Positions 51,759 through 62,000 of a DNA stretch of 64,000 bases are shown here, in pieces. The notes under the pieces are model-generated. The model was not told the DNA's origin. It was given only the letters and a program-made list of their open reading frames with translations, and made no database searches. A program made the translations under genes and the position numbers. Every line of letters starts with the position of its first letter. Position 1 is the stretch's first letter. The stretch is from Phoronis australis (taxonomy: Eukaryota > Phoronida > Phoronidae), in the NCBI GenBank assembly GCA_002633005.1, contig NMRA01000001.1:2470239-2534238 (forward strand), read 5' to 3'.

Positions 51759-52850
51759 TACTGTATTCACCCTAACAAGTGCCAAGGGCACTTTGTTTCA
51801 GGGGAGGGCGCTTATTGTAGCCTAAGGCCGTTGAAACACGGTCTCCGAAACCGGTGAAATCGGAATCTAGGATTCATCAAATTTACGCTCTGCGACGTAT
51901 CCGTTACCCATGACAGACTTTCCACAAAATTGTGGTGCATTGCTATCAAACTTCGTTGTTTAATTACAATCCTTTTCCAGAAAATTGTGCGGAAATCTCA
52001 GGGCGAAAACTTGCCTACTGATGCGTCGCTGCCTCACGATCGTCAACAGGGCAACTTGAATTCTTGAATAAAAATACAGTTTTGACTCAAACAAAATACC
52101 TGAAATCCTCCTTAAGTTTTCCAAATAACGTCCCTAAAATTTTTAAGTTCCTGTGGAGTCGGGATTAACCGCAGATTAAGTCCAAACCTGTGCTAGATCA
52201 CACCCTGAAACACCAGAAAAATCTGGACAAACACAGGTTGTTGTCACATGACGTTTGTTTTGAAGTTCGTCTACGTGTGTATGTGCTGAGTGAGCGAGCG
52301 CGTGTGTGTCACCGGAGTTCATTTGCCAAAGTGGCAGGCCTACATGTATGTAGCGCGCTCTTCCTGGCCACGTGCTTTTAACACCAATTTTTTTGCCTTC
52401 ACTAATTCCCAGTTTTCATACTGTACAAAGAAATCTGGATTCCTGTTGAAGGAGAAGACCTGTACAGGAAAGATACAATACAATCCCGTTGACAAGTACG
52501 CTGCATCTTTTCTGAAAGGCATGACCATAGTGGGACAGTCATTCCTCGCAAGATTAGCAAAACTTTTGCATTCTTTTTGATGCACTGCGGAAGTGTGAAG
52601 TGTATAGTCACGGCTAATTACCGAAATAGCAGCGAGGCTCATAGTCTAGAAATTCCGTGCACAATGATTTTTTCAAGACTGTTGGATATTATTGATAAAT
52701 TGAAGACGTTACTGAAGAATTTTAGAACTGTAGGTAAGGCATTTTTCGCATGTATACGTGTTCGTGGGCTGAGCGGTTACTTAAGCGAAGACTGAAAATG
52801 CATGGGGGCCGCTTATAGAGGCATGGGCGCTTATTAGGGCGAATGCAATG
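51759..52850 (+). mobile_element. TIR transposon-like element with HIRAN-like ORF remnant, copy B (1.09 kb, reversed)
   Basis: The ends TACTGTATTCACCCTAAC and TTATTAGGGCGAATGCAAT correspond to the reversed termini of copy A at 34564-36010, and most of the interior aligns with it. Copy A has an extra ~0.4 kb between the GCGCACGCTACATACG-like and ATGAACTCTGGTGACA-like blocks. On the + strand the ORF pieces near 52430-52720 read SGFLLKEKTC, YNPVDKYAASFLKGMTIVGQ and CGSVKCIVTANYRNSSEAHS, in different frames, so this copy is frameshifted. VGHIPR of copy A is VGQSFL here. Confidence 0.7.
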
Positions 52851-53128
52851 CTGTAAAAGAGACATTCCAAACAAAAGTGAAACTCAGACTCAACATTAGG
52901 CTGAACGTAAACAGGACATAGCCGGTTATGCTTGAAGGTGACCGAAATTTTACAAGTAAAACTTGGCAAGGAATGCTTATCAGCTTTATATGCCAGACAT
53001 GAAAAAACAGAACTCAATGGAAGGTTCCAACAAACCACTTGGGCCACGCCCACCATAGTTACCATTGCAACTCCAGTATGGCTAAGTCCTCACGTACGCT
53101 TTCTTTTCGAGGCAATATCCACTTACAT

Positions 53129-53195
53129 GGGTTCCAAATTTTGAGAATAAGATTGATGCCCGTTATTTAGTGGAGAAAACTGGTTCTCAAAACCC
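53129..53195. repeat. Foldback element, copy related to 44615-44710
   Basis: GGGTTCCAAATTTTGAGA pairs with TGGTTCTCAAAACCC around a GATTGATGCCCGTTATTTAG loop, and TGGAGAAAACTGGTTCTCA is identical to the right arm at 44.67 kb. Confidence 0.75.
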
Positions 53196-54479
53196 AAGAC
53201 ACCTGAAAGTGACTATAATCTTTTTTGATGTGTTCCCACTGATATTTCATAGAAGGCTGTTGCTATTTACCGATAAAGCATTTAACTCTCATTGGTAGAT
53301 AATGGTGACATGATGGCTTGTTAGCCAAATAATTAAATAATAATTATTTGATATTCACCCGACAAACTTTTCAACAATCTCATTGGGTAACACCACGCCA
53401 CTTATCCTTATCAGTCAATAGTGGCATTTTTGCTATAAAGGCCATCAATCTGCTCAATCCACTAGGTCATAATGAAATGCTATGCTTAAACACAATAACA
53501 TCAAAACTTGAATTGCTGTGCGTGCAACATTTTGTATTGACTTTGAAGATCTTATTCAGGAATATTAAAATGGTAACATAACGTTGGTTTGGTAAGAAAA
53601 GGAGAAAAATTAGGAAGTCCTGCAGAAAATATTCGTTGCAAGAAATGGAACGCATCACTAGCCTTTAAGAAAATGCATTTATTTAGTTCAAAGGAAGGTA
53701 TTGCGAATTGTCACTTACAATGGCTGAGGACTGCCGTCGCGAACGTGCCCAATGTCCGCGTCTTCAAACAGAAATACTAGGACTTTGTGCATGGTTCAGG
53801 ACTGTAGGCCTCAGCTCATCATCACTTTACTCTATTTTATCTAATTCATTCATCTAATTGTACATATTAACTAATTTTTATACTAATTTATTTTATTTGT
53901 TAACCATTTCAATCTTATTGTACATAGCTATCTGCATTTTACTTCATGTAATTATTTCCAACTGGGCCCACTTGAAAATCAGCATTTCATTAAAGTGGTC
54001 ACCCAGTCTTATAAAGAAGTTTCAATAACTAAAAAATTGTAATTTCACTTACTTTTTTAAACTGATAATAAAGCCATATAACAAATTAGAACATCTAATT
54101 CTTCCATCACATTCTCTGTTCTTAGCTCTTTCCAGCAAGATTTTAGGTATGGAGAAATTTAGTTCTGCATATTTGATTTGTAACAAAGGCTGATCCATGA
54201 CCAGTTCACCACAGGCAAGCTCCCGCTTTGTAAGCTCCCAAACAACAAATTCATGTGATCAGCGATTCCTGGGAGCTAATCATAATTTAGATCAACCACT
54301 TACAAGACAAGACTACAAGTTAGTGACGTGAAGTGCTAAGTTTTCATTGTTCACTAACGGAGAAATGCTAGTAAACTTAACAATAGCTTCAAGAGGGTGC
54401 AAAGAAAGTCAGCAATGTGCTCCTCAGAACACACCTGACATCTTTCATCATGAATCTTCACCTAGCTTGGAGGACAGAG

Positions 54480-55740
54480 AGGCGCGTAACAAAACACTTC
54501 GTAATAACAATAACAAGGCCACTAGAGGTGCAATGTAAGTCAAATCCGTCTGAAATAGGGACTATGGTGTCGTCTATGGGATTAGAAACCTATTCGTCAA
54601 ATATCATGGACATCTATGAAAGATCTTGATAGATATCAAGGCAAACACAAACAAAAACAAAACTGCCGCAGTAGACAGATTTGACAATGAACACTTAGAT
54701 ATTTTATGAAGATTCATCAAGGAACTTGGTAAATATTAAGCAACTGGCAAAAAACAAAATTGCCATTAAAGGGTGCCGCAGTATACATCGTTAGCATGCA
54801 CAGGATAAAACATATACACCAGTTTTTATAATGATCCTTAGAGTGATTGAGAGACGAATGCCAAAAACAAATAATTAAAATGGGCACTAGGTGGCGTACA
54901 ACAGGCTAAATCATTCCCTAAATGGGAAGGTGTTATCGCCTCTATAAACAGAATCTTATTTGCCAAATTTCGTGAAAATCCGTTTAAGGAACTCTGAACA
55001 TACAGAAGGAAATACAAAATAAAATTACCACTAGAGGCCACAGTGGTAGTCAGATACATCCGAAAGTATTTGCCATAGAAGTACAGAAGCCAATTTTCAC
55101 AAATATACTGCAAGGATTTAGGAAAAACAGCTGCAGATGCAAAAAGCAAGACTGTCACTAGGAGGTGCCACAGTAGTCGAAGACCCGTCCAAAAATCATT
55201 GTCAGCCATGCTCTTCCTATAAAGAACACATTATCAATTTTCATAATGATAGTTAGAGTGGTTCGACTGATAGAGAGGCAGACATCAAAATCTCTAAAAC
55301 TAATTTTAAAATGGCCACTACTCACTAGGAGGAAAACAGTAGGTCTAATCCATCTGAAAACAGGAAGCCACCTTTATAACAGAAACATATTTGTCAAATT
55401 TTAATAATAATTTGTAAAGGAACTCGGAAGATACAGAAGAAAATGGAAAAGACTAGAACCACACAAGGAGGCACAGCAGTAACCAGATCCATCTGAAAGT
55501 CATCATCACCTGTTTTCACCTTTATAGGAATAGATTTGCCAAATTTAGCAAAGATTCTGCAGAAGGTTTAGAAGATACACAGGCAAATTTGTAAAAAATA
55601 AAATTGCACACCTGTAGTCGGAAAAAACTGAAAATTCACTCATGTCGTCCCATCCGTGAAGGAATACACCTACAAAATTTCATGAGCATCCATCATTCAT
55701 CCAGGGGTGTGGGAGACAGAGCAGCATACGTCAGATGAAC
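54480..55740 (+). repeat. CACTAGG-type ~140-bp repeat array, about eight units
   Basis: Unit marks include GGCCACTAGAGGTGCAATG (54520), GGCACTAGGTGGCGTACAAC (54883), ACCACTAGAGGCCACAGTGG (55027), GTCACTAGGAGGTGCCACAG (55156), CACTAGGAGGAAAACAGTAG (55322) and CACAAGGAGGCACAGCAG (55463). Each is followed by AGTC(A/G)(A/G)AT/C-CCGTC/ATC-GAAA, then ATTTGCCAAATTT, then GAACTC-GAAGATACAG. Spacing is about 130-165 bases. Unit frames are broken by indels. Confidence 0.8.
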
Positions 55741-56192
55741 GGACATGAATGGCAGTAGAAAACACCAGTATAAAAATATGTGGCCAGATAAAAATACTCT
55801 CTATTTTTAGAAAACGTACTGCACAAAAATGCAAACAGGAGAATGAATACCTCAGATAAAATTAAGTATTTAAAGATCCTAACGAAGACAATGCCATTCT
55901 ATCTGGCAGTCACGTCCCTAAAAACTCCTAAAAGAGAGACTCCCCGTCTTTAGTACCACAAAAACGTTATTTTATGCTGGTGCTCGTTTAACTTACAGGT
56001 GTACTTGCCAATATTATGCACAACAAGCATTAGTGTAATTTACAGAAAATATCCCAGCACATAGGATGTATTAGTGTGTGCCACTGCCAATAATCAACTC
56101 AAGTACTCTCAGTCTGCTTATAGCCTATAGGTCAGATGTGAGGGTCCCAGATTTGAGAACTCCACTGAACAGTGCTGAATATCAAAAGCAAA

Positions 56193-56347
56193 GACACATC
56201 CAGGGGGGTAAAGGGGGTCCGGACCCCCCTTTTTCCTTTGATTTTAATCGTATCAAATCTAGAATTTTTAATTTGCTGACTTGGGACGCCCTCTTTTAAA
56301 AAATCCATGATCTTATCCCCCTTTTAAAAATCCTGGATCCGCCCCTG
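56193..56347. repeat. TIR element of the CCAGGGG...CCTGGATCCGCCCCTG type
   Basis: The left end CATCCAGGGGGGTAAAGGGG and right end ATCCTGGATCCGCCCCTGAA share the right terminus of the element at 20882. A GGGGGTCCGGACCCCCC palindrome follows the left end. Confidence 0.7.
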
Positions 56348-57221
56348 AAAAGGCATTAGTTAGTGGAATGAACTGGTTCTCTTTCCTCCTCAGAACCAGG
56401 ACCGTTACATGCAGCTTGAACCGTATATTCATTCATTGAAGTTTAGGCTGAAAATTGAAGATGATGATCAATGTCATTGACTGAGCTGTCATACAGTGTC
56501 ATGTCATTCATTCAAACATCAGGTGGTCAAGAAAATCTCGGTTTCAGATTCAGTCAATGAAAAATTGACACGAAAATTGACGGAAACAGCTAAGAACTAC
56601 AAGAATGAGTTTTATACTTGATGGAAGCCTGAATTAAAAAATATATCTGCATAAGAAGGGACCAAAACAATTACCTGCCTGTCCATGTTAGACCGGATGT
56701 AAACATTCTTGATACACTTACGTTCGATTACATAATCAAACTGACCTTCTTCAACTTACTACAAATTCAAGGACAAATAAATTATCAATTACAACATATG
56801 AGGTGAAAATTCATGTAAGTGTGCGGAATTAAAACTTTGATATATTGACAGCTTGATGTTTTCGCGCGACACATTTCCTCTGAACAAAAGGAAACTACAG
56901 ATCCAGACAAGCGAAGTTGCTGTGGCGCGAATTTCAGAATTCCATCAAAAATAAGGTTGTTTCGGCACTTAGTTTAAATGTAAGTTGTTATTAGATTAGT
57001 CATGCAATTCTAATTACCTTTACCTTCGTACACTGCTCCCCTTTCTTCAGTTTTGAGTTTGAATTAGTTGATACTCAATAGGCATTTTCGTACATCGTCA
57101 TCGCCTTGTATACCATAATTTACATCGCCCTGGATCCCGCAGGCATAGAGTGGCGATGGTACATCCCCACAAAAAGTTACGAATTTCAAAATACAGGAAA
57201 TAAAATCAAATGGAACATGCA

Positions 57222-58172
57222 TATGTGCACATAGGCAATGACCATCGCCTCTGTTGGCCCGGCCAGAGGCGATGCAGCTAGGCGCTCCATACGCCGGAAG
57301 CTTTTCGGTGAATTATGCCTCGCACCGACTAAAACACCAAAGTCACATTACTATAAATGCCTTTTGCGCATAGAGGAACACCTTAGGAGGTTGTCGATGT
57401 GTTTAATTCCTTCCAACTCGAACAAATACTTCAGTTATGAAACTTTCTTCGAGCAGTCCCTATTTCAGTTCCCAAAATCGTGAACTCACCATTTTCACTC
57501 GGCACACGCCAAGAGATATGACCTCATTCTTTTAACCAGGCCGAAGGTCAGAAGTTGCGGTCCTACCAGCGAACTTTGAAAGCTGAAGTCCCCGCCCTCT
57601 GCGTACGTGCTGCCAGGAACCAGCCGTGCATTTGCCGTGTTGTTAAACATTAAAACGTCAAATATGTGCACAAAGACTATTAAATGTCATATCAAATGCA
57701 TTTATTTTTATCAAATACAAACAATAATTCATTGAAATATAATCAGTTTCAAGTAACGCCAATTAAAGACAAGTAGTGGTGGCATTTTGGAAACGGAACA
57801 TTTGGACCGCAATGGCTCACCTTTGGCCTATTTAAAGATTGAGGTCATGAAGTCACTTCACCTAGCGAGTGCGGTAAAAATTGGAGCCTGCGCAGTATAA
57901 AAATGGTGAGTTCACGATTTTGGGAACTGAAATAGGGACTGCTCGAAGAAAAAGTTTGATAACGGGAGTATTTGTTCGAGTTGGAAGGAATTAGACACAT
58001 CGACAACCTCCTAAGGTGTTACTCTATGCGCAAAGGCATTTATAACAACGTGACTTTGGTGTTTTAGTCGGTGCAAGGCATAATTCGCTGAAAAGCTTCC
58101 ATCATATGGAGCGCCTATAAGAGCTGCATCGCCTCTGGTCGGGCCAACAGAGGTCATTGCCTAATGTGCACA
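57222..58172. repeat. Long imperfect palindrome: ~265-bp inverted arms around a ~400-bp centre
   Basis: 57222-57497 is repeated as reverse complement at about 57898-58172. Paired landmarks: GGCAATGACC with AGGTCATTGCC, CAAAGTCACATTACTATAAA with TTTATAACAACGTGACTTTG, CACCTTAGGAGGTTGTCGAT with ATCGACAACCTCCTAAGGTG, and CAAAATCGTGAACTCACCAT with ATGGTGAGTTCACGATTTTG. The arms differ at scattered bases and short indels. The centre, 57498-57897, is not clearly repeated except for a GAGGTCAT match. An 81-codon frame across the left arm has no recognised motif. Confidence 0.93.
57890..57911 (+). other. Candidate TATA-like motif and 5' splice donor for the consortin-like 5' UTR
   Basis: AGTATAAAAATG|GTGAGTTCA in the right arm of the palindrome gives a TATAAAA string and a strong donor at 57906. 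The first coding exon of the consortin-like gene starts exactly at an acceptor (59085), so an upstream non-coding exon must exist, and this donor is a candidate. The mirror donor lies on the - strand at 57489-57484. Confidence 0.2.
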
Positions 58173-58820
58173 TGGAGTTATAATTAACACATACCATAAG
58201 TCTGGAGACGATTCAGTCAAGATAATTTGAAAAAAATTGTTGAAAATCTGGCGCAGTTTGCTCGAGTTTCTCTTACGGGGTGTCATTTTGAGGAAGTTAA
58301 GTGAAATCGAACATGTTGACGAATAAAAAGTCCAAGGGACACAAATCTTTCAAATTTCACCTGATACCCGTCCCATGCTATTTTGCAAGTGTCACGCGCC
58401 AGCATCAGGCGTTTCGCTCAGTCTTGTGCTAGCCTTTGCCTGATTCATGTGACTCAGTGGAAATACTTTGTGGTTATCGCGCACGTGGTGAAAAAAGTTA
58501 ATGGTGACCAAAAAAGTTTGTTGACTTGTCTGAATGACAAATTGTTTGGGTATAAGCGGGCGTGCAATTGGGACCGAATTAATGGTGACAATTTATGCAC
58601 ACTATCGAGTTTATGTTGTGACAAGTGAAGAGAGGTGCATCTAAATATGTAAGTCCTGAACCGGCGTGGAAATGTAGATCACAAAATTTTTAAGTCTGAT
58701 CTGCACGCCACGTGCTGGCCACATCACGTGACCTAATGAAAACTAGTCTGAAAAGATTTCTGCCCCCGACTGGGACTCAAAGTCGGCGAAGTTGGATTGG
58801 ATTTCAGTGTTTGACTGGCG

Positions 58821-58904
58821 GTCCTGATGTCTCAGTGGCTAGAGCATCTGCATGGTTTGAAGAAGGTCCCGGGTTCGAGTGCTGGTTGGGGGCAGGAATC
58901 TTTT
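58821..58904 (+). repeat. tRNA-like sequence, probable SINE head
   Basis: TCTCAGTGGCTAGAGC fits an A box and GGGTTCGAGTGC fits a B box at tRNA-like spacing. The T stem and acceptor stem do not pair well and no CCA-ready discriminator end is seen, so this is a tRNA-derived repeat or tRNA pseudogene rather than a working tRNA. Confidence 0.45.
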
Positions 58905-59084
58905 CAGACAATTTTTCAAAATATTTTCTTTTGGTAGCTGTGGTGCATAACTTGAACATGGTAAAGCATTAAAAGTTTGACGCTTCATCTTTTACGTAAA
59001 AATAAAATAAATAAAATTTCACTTATACGCCATAGTGTGTGCCCCTAGCATGTATAACTAAACAGTCTTATTTGTATTTTATAG

Positions 59085-62000
59085 ATGTCAAGTGAAAGTG
59101 AGGCTGCAAGCCCTGGAGACGTTGACACTGTTGATGACAGGTTTGTTCTTACCATGTAAAGCCGGGTATCCATTCATGCTTCTTAAGGCATCAGGACACC
59201 TTCATTGCCAAGGAGGGAATTTCTTCAATAAAACTTTAGTAGTGATAGTAGACTCATAAAACTAAAATACATTTTTAAAATCTGATGATCGCAGGATCTT
59301 TGTATGTGACCAGATGCCCAGATGTTCATAATCTTTTGATTGCATTTGTACTGGAGATTGGTCATTTTTCGTGGAGATCGCTGGATTTTCTAAAAATGTT
59401 TTCTCATGAAATTTTCAAATTCAGTTTCTTGGGTATTCTTCTGGCTACAATAGCCCGTCAGGGATTTCTTTATTACCTTTTAGTCCAAGACCTTCAATGT
59501 CAAAACTAAGATGTCAACATTCTGTCAAAACTCAGATTCTTGGTTTGACAGCCGAGTTCTTGGACTTAAAGGCCTTAAAATAGAATCCCAGGCACACTTT
59601 TGTAATTTAATTTAAATGAAACAATTTGCAAAATTTATGGAAAAATTTGCATTTGTGGAAAATTTGGCTGTCAACACGAAAGTTCACTGATTTATAGAAA
59701 AAAATGCAATCGTGATTACAAATGTGCGGGCATTTCCTCCATGTAGTCAAAGATTTAAAAAAAAATGATGGATCTTCTGTTTATACTTTAAAAGTTAGTT
59801 AAGGAATTCAACCCTTGGCAACAAAAGGCATCCAAACACCTTGAGACATTTCTAGTGGAGTGTCCTACTGTGAACATCATTTGTTCCTTAATTTCAAGCT
59901 AAATTTTAAATTTCCTCTAACTGCGGGTTGGAAAAATGATCAACCGTGCATGTTTCAGAAGATTTGTGAAAACAATGAGAATGTCTAACCATAGTATGTA
60001 TTATAATTTCATAATTTCAAATGAAATATCTGATCAAGCATTCATTTGATATGTGGGAGCATGTCTCGTGGTGATTACTTTGTATTAAATGCCATCTAAG
60101 TGTTACAATTATCGCACAATATTTGAGTCTTGTTCATTTTTAATGAAGTTGCTTTATTTTTATTTAACTCTTGCTTTTCAGGGTTGATGAGATCAGCCAG
60201 TCTGATGATATTGATGAAGATCTGAACCAGTTCGGTGAGGCTGCCTCCTGATAAACTGCCTTTAAATCTTTGAAGGAGTTTTCATTGCTACTTGTGCCAT
60301 CAAAATGCGAAAATCATTGCCATCTGTTTCCAGATCAATTGTACTTCACATTGCTTGTCATTTCTAACACCATGCCTGCAAACATGGTTCACTTGGCACC
60401 TTGGTTTTCAGCGAAAACTTGCACTTGTGCGATTTAGAAGTCATAAGCTGTGTTAAGCTCTGAGTAGCAATAAAATGTCCCTCAAGTCACTGAATGTGAT
60501 TTTGCAAGTTGCTTGGAAAATTTTCCACCAAATGACTTGAAAGTTCAAAGTTTGTCAGCTGTTCCTGGATGTACTTTGGCATCAAATACCCAGTCAGCAG
60601 CTGGGCAGCTGATGAGCGTTGGAGACATAAAATCAAGTCCCAAAGCCCTAAGTTAGGTTACCCAATTTTTTAAATAGCGTATTTTTTCAGATCTCAGAAA
60701 TTGTATTTTGCATTGGCACTCTAGAAAATTTGCTGCACGTTTATCGCCTGCTAGTAATCCTTGTCCATCCGACGTCCAATGCTGGATAGATGTTCATGAA
60801 ATTTTGCAGACGTGTGGATTTTGAGTCAATTACTGCAGAGTCTCCTAGTGGCAATTTACTTTTTCTCTGCATTTGTATGAATATCTGTCAATTTTTTCCC
60901 ACGGTTGGTTTTGACTAGTCACGCTAACGAGTTTGAATTGGCCAACTTGATGACAAGAAATGTATCTGTAACATAAAAAGATCGTTGAAGTGACGCAGAG
61001 CCTGTTTGTTTGTGTAGATTTGACCAATGGTAGTGAACTGGATGGGCGTGGACGGAATGAATTGTTTGAAAAAGGCAAGGCTTATCAACAGAAGGGAAAC
61101 AGAGAACTGGCGCTGAAGTGTTTCATAGGGTGCATCAAAGGAATCAAGGAGAACTCTGGTTTCCTCTATCTTCCACAGTGCTTGAGAGCTGTGAGTGTGC
61201 CACCAGTTTGAACTCTGCTTGACTCATGTACTGTCAGGGCAGTTAGTGGCGTGTTTACCATCTTTTAACAGAAACGAAGTGTACTTCAAAGTCGAATCCA
61301 CGTTTTCCATGTCATGTAAAAAAACTTGCAGTGTGCTGACAAAGGCTAGTCGAAGATTAGTCCTTGCAACTTCAGTATCATAAGAAAAAAAATGATGTCA
61401 TCACCCTTTGTCTTTGATTGGTTGTGGTGCCATGTTTGTACATTTCACTAGTATGGTATAGGTTCTTGGCTTTGAAGCTATTCATGAGTTGTTTTGGGGT
61501 ATAGCATTTCGTTAATGGTAGTCATTTGAGATTAACTGCAGGCCTATTCATTTGTTAGTCAGTAATGGCGATATGACATGTGGCCAAAAACTGATTTAAT
61601 TTACTTGTTTTAGATCGCTGACACGTATTACGCAATGGAAGATTGTATCCTTTGACTACTATGTTCTTCAGGATAGAGTTTGCAGAAATGAGAAGACAGT
61701 GTGCGCTTGGTGAATCATTTTGTCAAAGATTTCACTTGTTTTAGGGGAAACTATTTCACTTCGACTACCATTTCCTGATGTTGGGGAACTCCAAATTCAC
61801 TAGGCATCACATTCCGGTAAATCGCACGGTCCCTTATCCATTACCCTCATGTTGATGAGCTGCTTTCTGAATTCAATCTATTCAAATGTCAAAAGTGGGT
61901 CTTTTATTCCTCAGCACCACCTGCTGAATGTCGAAGTTGTGCATTTGATGCACTGGTCAAACAGGAATGGCCTGAGGCTGGTGAGAACATCTTCAAGGTT

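Larger units (their letters stand above)
47867..59084. other. Repeat-rich spacer between the PLD3-like gene (-) and the consortin-like gene (+)
   Basis: A head-to-head interval of about 11 kb. It holds two possible + exons (49148 and 49611), a short tandem repeat (51579), the reversed HIRAN-like element (51759), a foldback (53129), the long CACTAGG array (54480), a TIR element (56193), the large palindrome (57222) and a SINE-like stretch (58821). No complete gene was recognised. Confidence 0.5.

Noticed and set aside
57238-57483. 81-codon frame in the left arm of the palindrome
   Set aside because: The mirrored arm does not keep the frame open, so it is not conserved as protein.
58821-58904. 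Functional tRNA gene
   Set aside because: A and B boxes are present, but the stems do not pair. Treated as a SINE-like repeat.
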